64,000 nucleotides of DNA from Cordylochernes scorpioides (GCA_030710605.1 CP092884.1:18643483-18707482); one strand, 5' to 3'. Shown: positions 11,873 through 23,289, counted from the stretch's first letter. Made by a program: numbers and translations. The notes: generated by a model not told the origin, from the letters alone.

Positions 11873-11955
11873 AAACTTGGAGAATTGGCATTGCAATTAA
11901 CACCTTTTCCCATTTTAATCTCTCGCTTCAATTTTAATATTCAAAATTAGATATA

Positions 11956-12608
11956 TGTGATAAGATCCTGTCGACTCTCGCTATAAGCTGTGGTAATGAG
12001 AGATCCTGTCGACTTAACTGTGATAAGATCCAGTCGACTTATCTGTGATGAGGGATCCTGTCGACTCTCGCTATAGCTGTAGTAAGCGAGGGTCAAACCT
12101 GTAGTAACCGAGAGGGACAGTCAGGGCGTGGAGAGTTTTCCAGTACCTCTCTGCACCTTGTAGGACCTTTAACAGTTCTCACAGAGTACAGGCAGTCGTG
12201 GTCGAGACAGAGTGGAAAGCTTGGGAATGTCCACACCAAAATACGAAGAGACACAGTTGTAGTAGGAAAGTTCCATGAACAGATAAAAGTCGAGCTAAGA
12301 GCAAGATGGAGTTAGAATATTTCTTACTGTTTTACATGGTCGATGAGGTGGACCTGGCTGCAACCAACAAGGGCTCACGCCCACGGTGAAGTGACTGTCT
12401 GAGTAGGGCTAAAACCGAGGTTTTTTATATACCATTCCCAAGGAGGGGGGGGGGGGGAGATGTGAGAATTTGGACTTTGAACGTCTGCGGCATTCTGCAC
12501 CCTTTGACCTTGATGGCAACGACTTGCCAAGGTTGTTGATTTCTCTCTCGATTTCAGACGTTTTTGAACTTCTCAATCTTGCTTTAACTCAGCTCTTAAT
12601 CTATTACA
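11956..12608 (-). repeat. Gypsy 3' LTR
   Basis: Pairs with 17155-17811. On the plus strand it opens with a subterminal array of gatcctgtcgac words, passes ggtttttatataccatt, a run of about 14 G followed by gatgtgagaatttgg, and ends ctattaca. The copies differ by small indels, including the number of gatcctgtcgac subrepeats. Confidence 0.85.
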
Positions 12609-14737
12609 GTTTTATTTATTCATCCTCAGTTTGTACAAAGTACATTACATATGGTGATGCAATGACACATGTCAATCATGCGTATTATTATTTATATATG
12701 TGTTTCTATATACAACATGACAATCTTGTTATAAGTATTATACAATATAGGGTTGTTGGTTTAAATTATTATAGATGAGCCCCGGGAGTGAAAGGGTTTA
12801 TCCGGGTTTAAACGGGTAAAGCCTCTCTAACACAGGTAAGTAATTAAAATTTATTTTAATTAATTTAAACTGTGAGGGTTAAAAAGGGCTATAACAAGAT
12901 GTTTTGTTTGGATATATCTGCTGGATATAATTATAAAAATACAACTTATGTTTAATTTAAAAGTTATGATTCATTATAAAAGAGACATTTAGATAAAACT
13001 TTTGTTTGATAAAAAATAATGATGATAAAAAATAAAATGATGTTCTAAGAGATTGTTGGCGGGCGTTGGAAAGGGTTAGGGGTTAAAGAATATGCAATTG
13101 TAAGTATTACACATGCAATCAAATACCTAGATCCAGGTGCAAAGCGAGGATATTGACTTGAGCGTCTTCCTAGGCAATGTTTCACCTGTGATCCTGTATA
13201 AGGTTACAGTGCTTTGTCACAATTGTAGGGTTATTGGATTGAAAAGTTGTTGAAGAAAAAGTTGTTCATTAATATGATTGTGAAAGGGGTGAAATGGAGT
13301 CATACGTTAAGTAGAATTGTTGTAGCGACAGTAGGTGATCTGACTTGACTTAAAATCAAAGGTTGATTGTGATCCGCTAGAGCTAAAAAAAATTGTGAGT
13401 TGTGAACGCTTTGTGTTTGCGTTGGTGATTTGTGCTCTGCGGATGATTGAAGCAAACTTTTGAAACGTGTTCAGGCCAGAAGTTGGGATTTTTAAATCTG
13501 GGGAACTGTGTTCAAGGAGTTTGTTGAAATTACGAAATCAAAAAATTTTCAATCAGTACTGTCGTCTTTCTACGTTGATGTGAAGTAATGACTGAGAATA
13601 TAGGAGTGTAAAGTACACTGAAGTGGTTAGAGAAATAGATTGTTGTATGCCCGAAAGTTAATGATAACATAGTAATTTTATATAAAGGTATAAAAACAAA
13701 TATAAAATGAATAAGAATACAGAAATATCATTGTGGTTGAATAAAGTTTAAGTTGACAAAATCAAACATACAATATATATATAAGTAATAATAATGAAGA
13801 ATTAAAGTGATTTTTGACAAAAAATAAATGTTTTGCGATACTGAAATAATATTATGAAAAATAAAAGTAGAATTGATTTTTTTAAAATATGTTGGATTAG
13901 AAACTTGTGATTATATAATTGAAAGGTAAAAAATAAAATTTAAAATATTTTATACAAAATATAGAATATAGTTAAAGATTATTACAATGAGTAGATGAAG
14001 GTTTAGTATTTCTTCTAAAAAGAAGTTACAAATGTGGTGTGTAACTTTTATAAATCGAAAATTGAGAAGCGCAATTTATTGCTTGGATTGGTTACTAAAA
14101 TGTTGTGTATTGTGATCTCAATTTAACATGTAAAATGTTTGATATGTAGAAAAAAATAGAGATTTACACAGGATTAAAATATCAAAATGTTCAATTTAAG
14201 GTAGGTCTTGTTCAAATTCAAATATCTAAATGTTTAAAAAGGTATGTTAAGACATCGACGGCTAATGTATGGGAAAAAAGGAATGTAGGACTCAGCCCTC
14301 ATTTACTGGAGGACGAGATAGGGGGAGAGTGGTGGTGGATTTATTGACGCGGGATGGTGTCTCGAGATATTTAGTCAATCGTCGCTGGGGCCAACTAGCG
14401 GTATTTTTATGACTCTCTGTCTGGGAATTTGTGAAATTCTCGAGGAAATATAAATGGCTGATGTGAAACACATGTTACACATGGCGGTCATTCCAATATT
14501 TGGCTGACAGCTTTGTGAGCGGGGAGGGAGGCCGTTGTATATTTTTGAAGGGGGAAATATGGGGGTTGTCTACAGCGCACTGGCTTAAATTCCTTCTCTT
14601 CTAGTCTGGATCTGGTGGGTTCAAAAAATCTTTATATTGTGTGAAAGAGAGTAAGTAAGTAATACAGATCCAAATGGGTTGTTGTAGTGAATGTAGATAG
14701 AATAGGTTTTGGAATTTAACGGGAAATTTTCTGGTCG
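12609..14737. other. Gypsy interior without recognisable genes
   Basis: AT-rich sequence downstream of the integrase in element orientation. It could be a long 3' UTR or decayed coding DNA; no frame or motif is supported. Positions 12609-12768 next to the LTR are duplicated, with insertions, at 17812-20340. Confidence 0.5.
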
Positions 14738-15601
14738 TTACATGAGGTTTGTTTTAAAACGATCGATGTTAAATAAATCTGGATATAAATGTAGGAATGG
14801 CTGGGAAGTTTGAGGCGGTATAATTCGGAATAGTTGCGTCTCGAAGATATCTGGAGTCAAATGTTTGAATTCACTGAGATATACATCTTGAGACATTCGC
14901 TGTGGGTTTTGAATAAATCGGGTTTGTGGAGGTGTAATGTACAGAACATTCTCTGTGTAATATTTTAATTTATTGACATGTATAGTGTCACTGCCTCTAT
15001 TGAGAGGTTGATTGGGGCGATCTATTCGAACGACATTGAGTGAGATTATTTAAATTATTGTGTATGGTCCAGTAAAATATGGTGCTAATTTACCTGTGTC
15101 GGGATGTCTATAATTTTTGACCAAAATAAGATCATTCACTTCGAAATGTGGTGTTCTGTGCTGCTTATCAAATGTTTCTTTATCTTTTTTATGCTTAATT
15201 TGGGTACGAGAGCGTGCTATCTCTTGATCTATATTAATTTCGGGGTATGGGTTAAGATGAGTTCTTAGATCTGGGGTGATAACATTGAACATTAAGTAGG
15301 TGGGTGGAAAACTGGTGACAGTATGGGGTGTGTTATTATACGTCTGAGTGACGCGTTTAACTAGTTGAGTCCAGGAAACTTTCGGATTTTCTAGATAAGC
15401 TAGTCTGAGTTTGCCTGTAATGGTGGCATTTAAGCGTTCTATTGAACCGTTTGCTTGTGGGTTATTGCTTGTGGTGAGTAGGGGTTGTATACCATGTGTT
15501 ATTAGAAATTTACGGAATTTGTCTGAGGTAAAAGCGGGCGCTCTATCAGATAACACACGTTTTGGAAATCCTTGTTGTAGTACAGTTCTGAGGGTTTGCA
15601 T
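14738..15601 (-). pseudogene. Gypsy integrase, C-terminal two thirds
   Basis: Minus-strand frame reading MQTLRTVLQQGFPKRVLSDR, then integrase core motifs: SDRAPAFTS (second catalytic aspartate) and the NNPQANGSIER block that carries the catalytic glutamate. A chromodomain-less C-terminal region follows (VNDLILVKNYRHPDTGKL, FTGPYTII). A single TAA stop at 15050-15052 interrupts it. In the same frame it resumes (IISLNVVRIDRPNQPL, DTIHVNKLKYY) and runs to a stop at 14738. The HHCC zinc-binding region and first aspartate are missing on the upstream side. The integrase inserts retroelement cDNA into chromosomes; this copy is broken. Confidence 0.85.
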
Positions 15602-17154
15602 GTACGTTAGGGTACTGGTTTACTGGTTAAACTCCCTTTGAGAGTGGTGAAAGCTTGTTGGTAGTTTTATGGTCTATTTGAAAGATGTAGTTTTTTCGGT
15701 GTTCGTAAGTGTTGTGTTTCGACGTTGTTGCGGACTTAGTAAAAAAATGTTATTCAATGATGTCAGGTTTAGATGTGAGTAAAAGTGCGACTTTCGACGT
15801 GGACACGCTTTGGAGTGAGTTGTGTCACAGGCATGAAGGCGTCTTTGTGGCCTGTTAAGTGAGAAAAATTGTTGTGATGCGCTGTGTGACACGAGTGAGT
15901 AAATTGAATGGAAAGGTGTCACGTGAAGTCTTTGTTTTTGGTACAGCATCTAACTTGTTTCACCATGAATAACAAATTTACTAGTCATGGGTGGTGGTTG
16001 TATAAAACACATCGAGATATTTTGGCTGTTAGTGGATGTGGCACGTTTAGTGGCGACGATATGGAGCTTGTGTGGCTCGAGATTGATTTGTTGCTAAGTC
16101 GCGCTCTAATAGATGGTGGCCAATTGTAGAAAGTGATGGGGGAGTGTGTTTAAGTTTGTTGAGAGATATGTGTGGATGATTAATATTTATGCAGGTAAAA
16201 GGAAAGGACGAGGGAGTGAAACTATGTTGGATTTTTAACTTGTTTTGGGGAAGGACAGTTACTTTTCTAGTTGTGATTTTGAAGATATTGTATCTTTCGA
16301 TTTTTTGCAATTTAAAAAAAAAATGCGCTTCACCTATGTTTATTAAAATTTGAATATATTTTTTAAATCGTTGATTATGGTAGTGCGAAAATTATCCTTG
16401 TAAAATGGCAATGGCGTGATAGTGACATATAATTTGAATGGGGTTTTTACATAAAATAGTGAACATAACAATGATTTTTGCAAAGTTTTGAGTATTTGAT
16501 TAAGAAATATGTGTTTTTGTATAAAAATAAGATATTAAGGTTAACACACAAATAAATTTAGAATTATGATTCGAGTAATTTGAAAAATAATGATTTTTTT
16601 TTAAATGTAAAATTGAAAGTAGTGACTTAAAATTTATAAGTTGCTTAAAATAAAGTAAAAAATTGAAAATGAGGGTGTACAAGATTTAAAATTTGAATTG
16701 AAATGAAATAAAAATGGTAAAAATTGATTTAAAATGATTACAGTGAAAATAAACATTAAATTTATGAAAAATCAAGTTATGAGCATGAGAGGAAAGTTAG
16801 GAAGGTTTTTTAAAACTCAGTTTTCATGATTGTTCAGTCAGGAGACTTGGTCAGTCAGGAAGACGTTTAATGTAGAGCCTGTAGATTCTGTTTGGCGATG
16901 GTAGCATGTCGCCTGGAATATGGTTACGTTGTAAGGCCGAAAGGGGAAACTTCTCGCCGGCTTAGTTTGCGGGATTTTCGGCTGTGTCGTTGGGGGGTTG
17001 ACAGCTTGCTCCTGAAATATAGTCTCTTGTTGGGGGAGAGATTGCTCGATCGTTTTGTTGGAATGGCGGGTTGGTTCCTCCATCTTTGCTCTTTCTCGCT
17101 TCTATCTGAACAGGCTTCTTACCTTCTTCGTTGTGGTCATCCTGTCGGCTTTTC
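15602..17154. other. Gypsy interior, no recognisable gag or RT
   Basis: Upstream of the integrase in element orientation. Minus-strand frames at 15674-15949 and 16838-17083 are proline/glutamine/serine-rich and could be gag or leader remnants, but no zinc knuckle, protease or RT motif is visible. The interval is too short for a full gag-pol, so a large deletion is inferred. Confidence 0.45.
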
Positions 17155-17811
17155 TGTGATAAGATCCTGTCGACTCTCGCTATAAGCTGTGGTAATGAGA
17201 GATCCTGTCGACTTAACTGTGATAAGATCCTGTCGACTTAACTGCGATAAGATCCAGTCGACTTATCTGTGATGAGGTATCCTGTCGACTCTCGCTATAG
17301 CTGTAGTAACCGAGAGGGACAGTCAGGGCGTGGAGAGTTTTCCAGTACCTCTCTGCACCTTGTAGGACCTTTAACAGTTCTCACAGAGTACAGGCAGTCG
17401 TTGTCGAGTCAGAGTGGAAAGCTTGGGAATGTCCACACACCAAAATACGAAGAGACACAGTTGTAGTAGGAAAGTTCCGTGAACAGATAAAAGTCGAGCT
17501 AAGAGCAAGATAGAGTTAGAATATTTCTTACTGTTTTACATGGTCGATGAGATGGACCTGGCTGCAACCAACAAGGGCTCACGCCGACGGTGAAGTGACT
17601 GTCTGAGTAGGGCTAAAACCGAGGTTTTTTATATACCATTCCCGAGGAGGGGGGGGGGGGAGATGTGAGAATTTGGACTTTGAACGTCTGCGGCATTCTG
17701 CACCCTTTGACCTCGATGGCAACGACTTGCCAAGGTTGTTGGATTTCTCTCTCGATTTTAGACGTTTTGAACTTCTCAATCTTTCTTTAACTCAGCTCTT
17801 AATCTATTACA
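17155..17811 (-). repeat. Gypsy 5' LTR
   Basis: Direct repeat of 11956-12608 with one additional gatcctgtcgac subunit. It is followed on the right by sequence equal to that following the other LTR (gttttatttattcatcct), which shows it is joined to the 3' internal end of another copy. Confidence 0.85.
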
Positions 17812-17819
17812 TAGTTTTA

Positions 17820-18448
17820 CTAGCGGATGTACCCGGCTTCGCCCAGGTTTTTCTCGAGGGAATGTTTGTAGTCTGGTAATAAGAAAATATACTACACCTA
17901 AACACTATCAGAGAAAAGAGAAACCACGGAAGGTGAACAGAAAATGCTTACAATGGATGTATATGTTTACGATATCAAGTTAAATAAAAACAAAGGTAAA
18001 ATTTGCATATGTTGGTCACTATAAATTTGTATATTTGTTAGGCGAAATTAGAAACATGATAAAACAATTGGGTATTTAAAAACAAATGTAGAAATAAAAG
18101 TTGAAAAATAATAAACAATGTTAAAGATTATGTGTGAATATGTGAGAAAGATGTAATATCGTTGTTGTTTTTTAGATTGAGATTATTAGCTAGTATGTAA
18201 AAAAATTAACTCTGTTGATTTTTATTTTTGTATTTATATATAAATAGAATTAACTCTGTTGATTTTTTTGTATTTAATCGATAACAGCGAAGTTACGCAT
18301 GTTAATGTTAGGAAATATATTTTGATGTTAAGCAAAACCTGCTCCATCTCGTTTTACATAAATGTTGAAAATTTGGTTGAAATTGATGCATTGTAACGAA
18401 AGTTTTTAGTGATGTCCACTTATGAAATTTCCATTTTATTAATATAGA
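17820..18448 (-). mobile_element. Helitron, 629 bp, boundaries proven by an empty site
   Basis: Begins CTAGCGGATGTACCCGG at 17820, with hairpin sequence cccggcttcgcccag just inside, and ends GA at 18448 (TC read on the minus strand). Host A at 17819 and T at 18449 are adjacent in the duplicated sequence at 12614/12615 (gttttA|Tttattcatc), so the empty site is seen directly. No coding capacity; insertion without target duplication. Confidence 0.92.
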
Positions 18449-18919
18449 TTTATTCATCCTCAGTTTGTACAAAGTACATTACATATGGTGATGCAATGAC
18501 ACATGTCAATCATGCGTATAATTATTTATATATGTGTTTCTATATACAACATGACAATCTTGTTATGATCATTAACATTATCTAATGATAATAATAATTA
18601 TTATTATCATTATTATTATTATTATATTATTATTATTATCAACATATATAGTCACGACCGTCATGGGCCGGCCGGTTCTGTCACGGATGCGCGCGCACAG
18701 GGAGGTCACGTGCTCGCCGGCAGCCAACGGGCGCGCGCCGCCGGCATTACGTCATAGATTATAAACACAAGGTAATAAGGCCAAATAAAAAAATAGTGTG
18801 TGATAAGGCACAATTTGGATTATCTACTTATATAATTGCCTTATTCTCTCTGTGTGAAGTTCACTGGGTGAAGTTCACGGATAGATTTTGGTCAGAATGG
18901 ATAAAATAAAAAAAAAGTG

Positions 18920-18991
18920 TCAAAGGATGGGAATCGATCCCACGACCTTCCGCTTACCGGGCAGATGCCATGACCACTAGGCTACCCTGGA
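18920..18991 (-). tRNA. tRNA-like gene, apparent anticodon GGT, inside a Helitron module
   Basis: On the minus strand a 72-nt cloverleaf can be drawn: acceptor arms TCCAGGG and CCTTTGA (6 of 7 pairs, one G-U), D arm starting GCCT, anticodon stem TCTGC/GCGGA, a seven-base loop with central GGT, T stem GTGGG/CCCAT. The A box (TAGCCTAGTGG) and B box (GGATCGATTCC) are near consensus, and a run of eight T follows close downstream, as for a pol III terminator. Base 33 is C rather than T, which is abnormal. It may be a tRNA-Thr-derived promoter captured by the mobile element rather than a working tRNA. Confidence 0.65.
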
Positions 18992-19273
18992 CATATTTTT
19001 CCGTTCACATTTTTATTTTTATATTTTCAAGACACACACAGTTTGGGGCGGGACGTTTCACAAGAGAGACATCCACGGCGCCAATTTATAATTGTAACGA
19101 ATAGTATTTTAATTAAAACATTTTTAAAATATATACGCACTCGGGTAAAACCCGGAAGTTGCCCGGGCCATTCGTCTAGTTATATATAGTCACGACCGTC
19201 TTTCCTCATCGGCTGCCTCTGTCACGGATAATATACAGTTATCATCGTCATGCGTTCTTAATTCTGTCACCGT

Positions 19274-19343
19274 TTGCTTTTGGTTCAGTGGTAGAATGCT
19301 CGCCTGCCACGCGGGCGGCCCGGGTTCGATTCCCGGCCGATGT
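19274..19343 (+). tRNA. tRNA-Gly(GCC) pseudogene inside a Helitron module
   Basis: The stretch from ggttcagtggtagaatg to gttcgattcccgg matches metazoan tRNA-Gly. D stem GTTC/GAAT, anticodon stem CTCGC/GCGGG with loop CTGCCAC (anticodon GCC), and T stem CCGGG/CCCGG are all intact. The perfect B box GGTTCGATTCC is present and a run of T follows at about 19345. The 5' acceptor strand (about ttgcttt) does not pair with the 3' strand ccgatgt, so a mature tRNA is unlikely. It is best read as a tRNA-Gly-derived pol III unit carried by the element. Confidence 0.7.
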
Positions 19344-19495
19344 ATTTTTTTACAATTTTTAAAACTCATTTATATATTATACAATAATGACATTTCACGG
19401 CGCCAATTTATAATTGTAACGAATAGTATTTGAATCAAAACATTCAATCGGGTAAAACACGGGCGTTGCCCGGGTCATTCGGCTAGTTATAAGTA

Positions 19496-20308
19496 TCTAT
19501 ATATATAAAATTGAATGTCTGTGTGTCTGTGTGTGTGTCTGTGTGTGTGTCCTCTATGGATTCAAAAACCATACATCCAATCGCCGTGAAAATTTGGGAT
19601 ATTATTAGGCATATCCCCGGAAAGGTTTACGAAAAATAATTTCTTGAATATCTTTAATATCCTTAGAGTTATTTGCAGATTTGTAGCTTTAACTCGCAAG
19701 CCATTGAGACGGAGATAGGCTTAGGTTTGCTGCTCCTGATGACCTTGGGTCTGCCCCACCCCGTGAGAGAATGGATTCGCCCGGCCGCCGGCCGACAGTC
19801 CAAGTACCCACCGACCAATCAGGGCAGAGTTGGTGACACAGCTATGCCAAGTAGACAAGAAAAAAAAGCCTCGCGGGAGCTTGCCCAAGATGACCTCCGG
19901 GAACTTCGTCCATCTTCCATAAACGACCATGAATTTATTCAACCTTATCGAGTATTTTTCAAGGGACCGGGAAAAAATGTTCACTAGATAAAACGATTAT
20001 TTTGTAATGTAGAAAATTAGGAAAGACAAAATTCAGAATGACACGGCACACGGGGACCGGGAAAAAATGATCACTTTATCAGTTTCAAATTATCAAAATA
20101 TATCTATTTCTTTTTATAAGTTTATAGAGAATTGTTTTAACAAATGTTCGTTAGACAGACCTTTACTCGGGTACCGATTAATATTGATTTTATTCAACTT
20201 ATCGAGTATTTTTCAAGGGACCGGGAAAAAATGTTCACTTTATCGAGAGATTCGTTAAACAAACCTTTACTCGGGTAAAACACGGGCGAAGCCGGGTACA
20301 TCCGCTAG
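19496..20308 (+). mobile_element. Helitron, 813 bp, boundaries proven by an empty site
   Basis: Starts TCTATATATATAAAATTG at 19496 and ends with a cacgggcgaagccggg hairpin and CTAG at 20305-20308. Flanks are A (19495) and T (20309). The duplicated host sequence at 12730-12745 reads ttataagta then ttatacaatataggg with nothing between, the exact empty site. A few short frames exist but no Rep/helicase. Confidence 0.92.
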
Positions 20309-20386
20309 TTATACAATATAGGGTTGTTGGTTTAAATTACCATTGAAGTTTCGCTCCCTCATTGTATTCACAAACACTAAAACCCT

Positions 20387-22035
20387 AGGTATAAGAAATT
20401 ATAATTTAAAACTACTCAATAAAGAAAAACCGATGGTTATGATTACTGAAGTTAACGACTTAATTGACAAATTAAAACCAAAGAAATCTCCCGGAATAGA
20501 CAACATCTCTAACAACATGATAAGGCACACTAAACAATTTATAGCTCCTATATTGGTGAAACTATTTCAAAAATGTTTAGACCTACAATACTATCCTGCT
20601 GAATGGAAAAGAGCAGAGGCATTAATTATTCCGAAACCTGGAAAAACAGATTTTAATAACTACAAAAATTATAGACCTTTATGTCTTAATTCAAACATTT
20701 CTTAAATATTTGAAAAAATAATTAATAATAGAATAATAAAATATTATGAAGATTTTAATCTACTAAGTGATCGACAACATGGCTTTAGAAGATCGAAATC
20801 TACTATTACTGCACTAACTGAGATAAAAAAAATTGCGTTAGAACATAAAACAAGAGAATATGCAGCAATAATTGCAGTGGATATTAGTGCAGCGTTTGAT
20901 AATGCATGGTGGCCGGCCTTGATGAAAAGACTAGATGAAGATGGTGTGCAGGCTTCAATGATAAAACTTCTACAATCATACTTTGATAATAGAATATTAA
21001 GACTTAGATATTCTTCAACTGAAATTAATAAGAAACTAAGTAAAGGATGTCCACAGGGAGGACCACTGTCTCCCACATTATGGAATATTCTTATTAATGA
21101 GATACTGAATAATAATCTGGATGATAACTGTGAAACAATAGGATATGCAGATGATATTACGTTAATATGTTGGAATAAAACTCCTGAACAACTAAGAAAG
21201 ACAATAGATAACGTATTAAGAAAAATCAATGAGTGGTGTGAAAGTCGTAAATTAAAATTGTCAGATGAAAAAACAAAAATATTATATTTATATAAATGCA
21301 ATAGCGATATAATAGTATCAGGTAGCAAGTTAATTAAACCGGTTGAAGAACTTAAGATCCTAGGAGTGACTATTAAAAATCACCGAGTCAGAAGCAAACT
21401 GGACTTTACGCCTCACGTTAATGAAACAATCATAAAAGTAACTAGATACCTATTTGGCCTGACAAAGAAAGCATGGGGTCTAGACTTTAGACGAAGACTG
21501 ATACTGTATAAGACATTATATCGAAGTACAATTACATACGGTTATCCAATATGGTATCCATTCATAAAAAAAAAAGTCTAAGGACAAACTAAATTCTCTT
21601 CAATATAATATTTTAAAACATTGTATACAGGCCTGCAGTACAACATCATCGGATTGTACACACATACTTGCACAAGTCCCCAAACTTACTGAATATATTG
21701 AATCTAACATGTTGAAAACCGAAATAAATTACAATCGATTTGACTCTTCAAGTAGGAATATAATTTCTAATTATATAAGGGAAAAATTGCAGAAATACTA
21801 TGAGAAGACTAACACAATTTTCAAGTCCTTCTTTACTGATTCCCAAATACCCAAATATGTCAAGCCAAATTTTTACAACGTTCAATTTTTTACTGGACAC
21901 TGTAACTTTAGATCATATTTGTACAAGGTCAGAAAGACGGATTCGCCTAAATGCTCATGTGGTGCAGAAGAAGAAAATCCTGTACATATTCTAACGGACT
22001 GTCGACTTGTAGAGGACTTGAGAGTCAAAAATTAA
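20387..22035 (+). pseudogene. R1-like reverse transcriptase, broken
   Basis: RT palm motifs are clear: KPKKSPGIDNI, ALIIPKPGK, a GFRRSKSTITAL block, motif A VDISAAFDNAWWP (aspartate present), GCPQGGPLSPTLWN, and YADD at about 21145-21156. Downstream comes ILGVTIKNH and the thumb region. After a frameshift at about 21580, the C-terminal zinc-like segment CSCGAEEENPVHILTDC follows (near 21955-22005). One in-frame stop lies at 20703-20705. The DxxxAFDNAWWP form and GCPQG pattern point to the R1/LOA part of the I superfamily. The endonuclease half is missing, so it cannot move itself. Confidence 0.85.
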
Positions 22036-22380
22036 ATAAATATAAATTGTCTAAATCAAATAGTTAATGATAGATATATGTATATAAATTTTAATAGATT
22101 TTGTAGAATGTTTTTTAGTAATAGATAGCCTGGGCTGTAATAAATGGTAAATAGTTATATGCTGTAAATAGCTCTAAATTTCTGTTCTTAACTGTGATAT
22201 TCACTAATATTCATTATAGGGTAATTAAGTAGTTAACTAACTGACAAATACGTTAATAATTTCTATTATAATAACGAAAATCATATCAATAATTACTGTA
22301 AAAGCTCCCAAACTTGTGTATGCATGCAAATATCCAAGACGGATATCGCGTGCTTTGTAAATGATAATAGATAATAAATA
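20387..22380 (+). mobile_element. R1-like LINE, 5'-truncated, with a 26-bp target duplication
   Basis: The 26 bases at 20361-20386 (starting attgtattcacaaac and ending aaaaccct) recur exactly at 22381-22406 and bracket an RT-coding segment. That is a target-site duplication from TPRT. The element is cut at its 5' end inside ORF2 and ends in an AT-rich tail with gataatagataataaata. The host sequence is not rDNA. Confidence 0.88.
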
Positions 22381-22406
22381 ATTGTATTCACAAACACTAA
22401 AACCCT

Positions 22407-22849
22407 TTATAAAGAAAGTTTTTTTCACTGGTTTAATTCAATTTATTGTAATTTTTTAATTTTTTCTTCAGTGTTTTTTGCGGAATTTGGTTTTCTCGTT
22501 TTTTCTGAGGTTTATTTTTCCTTCCAAGCTATGTTAATTTCTGTCATTAAATTAATATTCCTTATTGTTAGTAGCTTTATAGTGTGTTGAATTTGATATT
22601 TTTATTAGTGATAGCTATGTAGCTGAATTTGGTGTTTAAAAGCTCTTTCACCGATTTGTGTTTGTTTGATATTCTGTTAAATTATTGTTATTTCAGGGCA
22701 CGCAAAAAGTCAGTTTGCAGCCTAAAACTGAATATTTCTATATAAATACATTTATTTCAATAATCTATCAGCATTCACAAGTATTTAGAGCATATTCCCA
22801 GTATTTATTGTAGGCTGATATCTATATTTGGTAAAATATTCTGGGGTAC
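22407..22849. other. No gene seen
   Basis: T-rich sequence between the R1-like LINE and the Gypsy LTR. The last four bases (GTAC, 22846-22849) are the target duplication of the next element. Confidence 0.5.
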
Positions 22850-23289
22850 TGACAAAATTTACTATTACGGATTAACACACAAATTGCAATTTACTAGGGC
22901 CTAAATTAAAGTAACTTAACACAGAGAAATCGTATACACTCAGAAATACAACACAATACAGAAAAGGGCGTAAATAAAACAACTATATTATGGTTTTAAC
23001 AAAACCAATACTCGTCTTTTATTGCAGTGCTGATAAGGATCGGACCGAGGTCGCACAGGTATGCTAGGAGATCACCAGAAAAGCACACAGAGAACGCTTT
23101 AAACGTCTCTACGCGATCGCTCCTCCTCGACTCCTCGCATCCCGTTGCAACCCTCTTTTATGTACAACCATGGCCACATCCGTCCAATGAGAATGCGTGG
23201 GAGAACAGTTCATTTAACAAATAAACAACATTCTTTCAACAAAAACTGAGATAAGATAGAACTGCATATGTTTGTCAAATAATTTAGCA
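22850..23289 (-). repeat. Gypsy 3' LTR
   Basis: 440-bp LTR from TGACAAAATTTACTATTACG to AATTTAGCA. It contains tgataaggatcggaccgagg and ttccgatttatgt-free AT-rich flanks. Its partner is the split repeat at 25267-25579 plus 28349-28483. Confidence 0.85.

Larger units (their letters stand above)
11956..17811 (-). mobile_element. Ty3/Gypsy LTR retrotransposon, internally decayed
   Basis: Two ~655-bp direct repeats (11956-12608 and 17155-17811) bracket a 4.5-kb interior whose only recognisable coding sequence is a Gypsy integrase on the minus strand. Read that way, both LTRs begin TGTAATAG and end TATCACA, so the element is TG...CA bounded. Gag, protease and RT are not recognisable. No target duplication is found. 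The DNA to the right (17812-20340) repeats the element's own 3' internal sequence, suggesting a tandem LTR-internal-LTR arrangement. Confidence 0.8.
18569..19486 (+). mobile_element. Helitron-like block with two tRNA-bearing 3' modules
   Basis: Two modules each start at gtcacgaccgtc (18651 and 19189) and end in gggtaaaac, a short gttgcccgggycattcg stretch and CTAG (19176-19179 and 19483-19486). Both carry caatttataattgtaacgaa and one tRNA-like sequence. Module lengths are 529 and 298 bp. A (TTA)n-rich leader precedes them. The right boundary fits the Helitron rule; the left boundary is uncertain (TC at 18569-18570, or a 3-bp TTA duplication at 18563-18565/19487-19489). Compared with the empty copy at 12721-12737 the block is clearly an insertion. 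Confidence 0.7.
17812..20340 (-). mobile_element. 3' internal end of a second Gypsy copy, split by Helitrons
   Basis: After removing the inserts at 17820-18448, about 18569-19486 and 19496-20308, the remaining sequence matches 12609-12768: tttattcatcctcagtttg, catgacaatcttgtta, ttataagta and ttatacaatatagggttg. Homology ends at 20340. The region is therefore the piece normally lying just inside the 3' LTR, placed outside the element's 5' LTR, as expected after unequal recombination between tandem copies. Confidence 0.85.

Noticed and set aside
12461-12608. A short plus-strand LTR starting TGTGAG after the G-run
   Set aside because: The repeated segment extends ~500 bp further left in both copies and the integrase is on the minus strand, so the G-run lies inside a longer minus-oriented LTR.
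19274-19343. A functional tRNA-Gly gene
   Set aside because: The 5' acceptor strand does not pair with the 3' strand, so it is kept as a tRNA-derived pseudogene.
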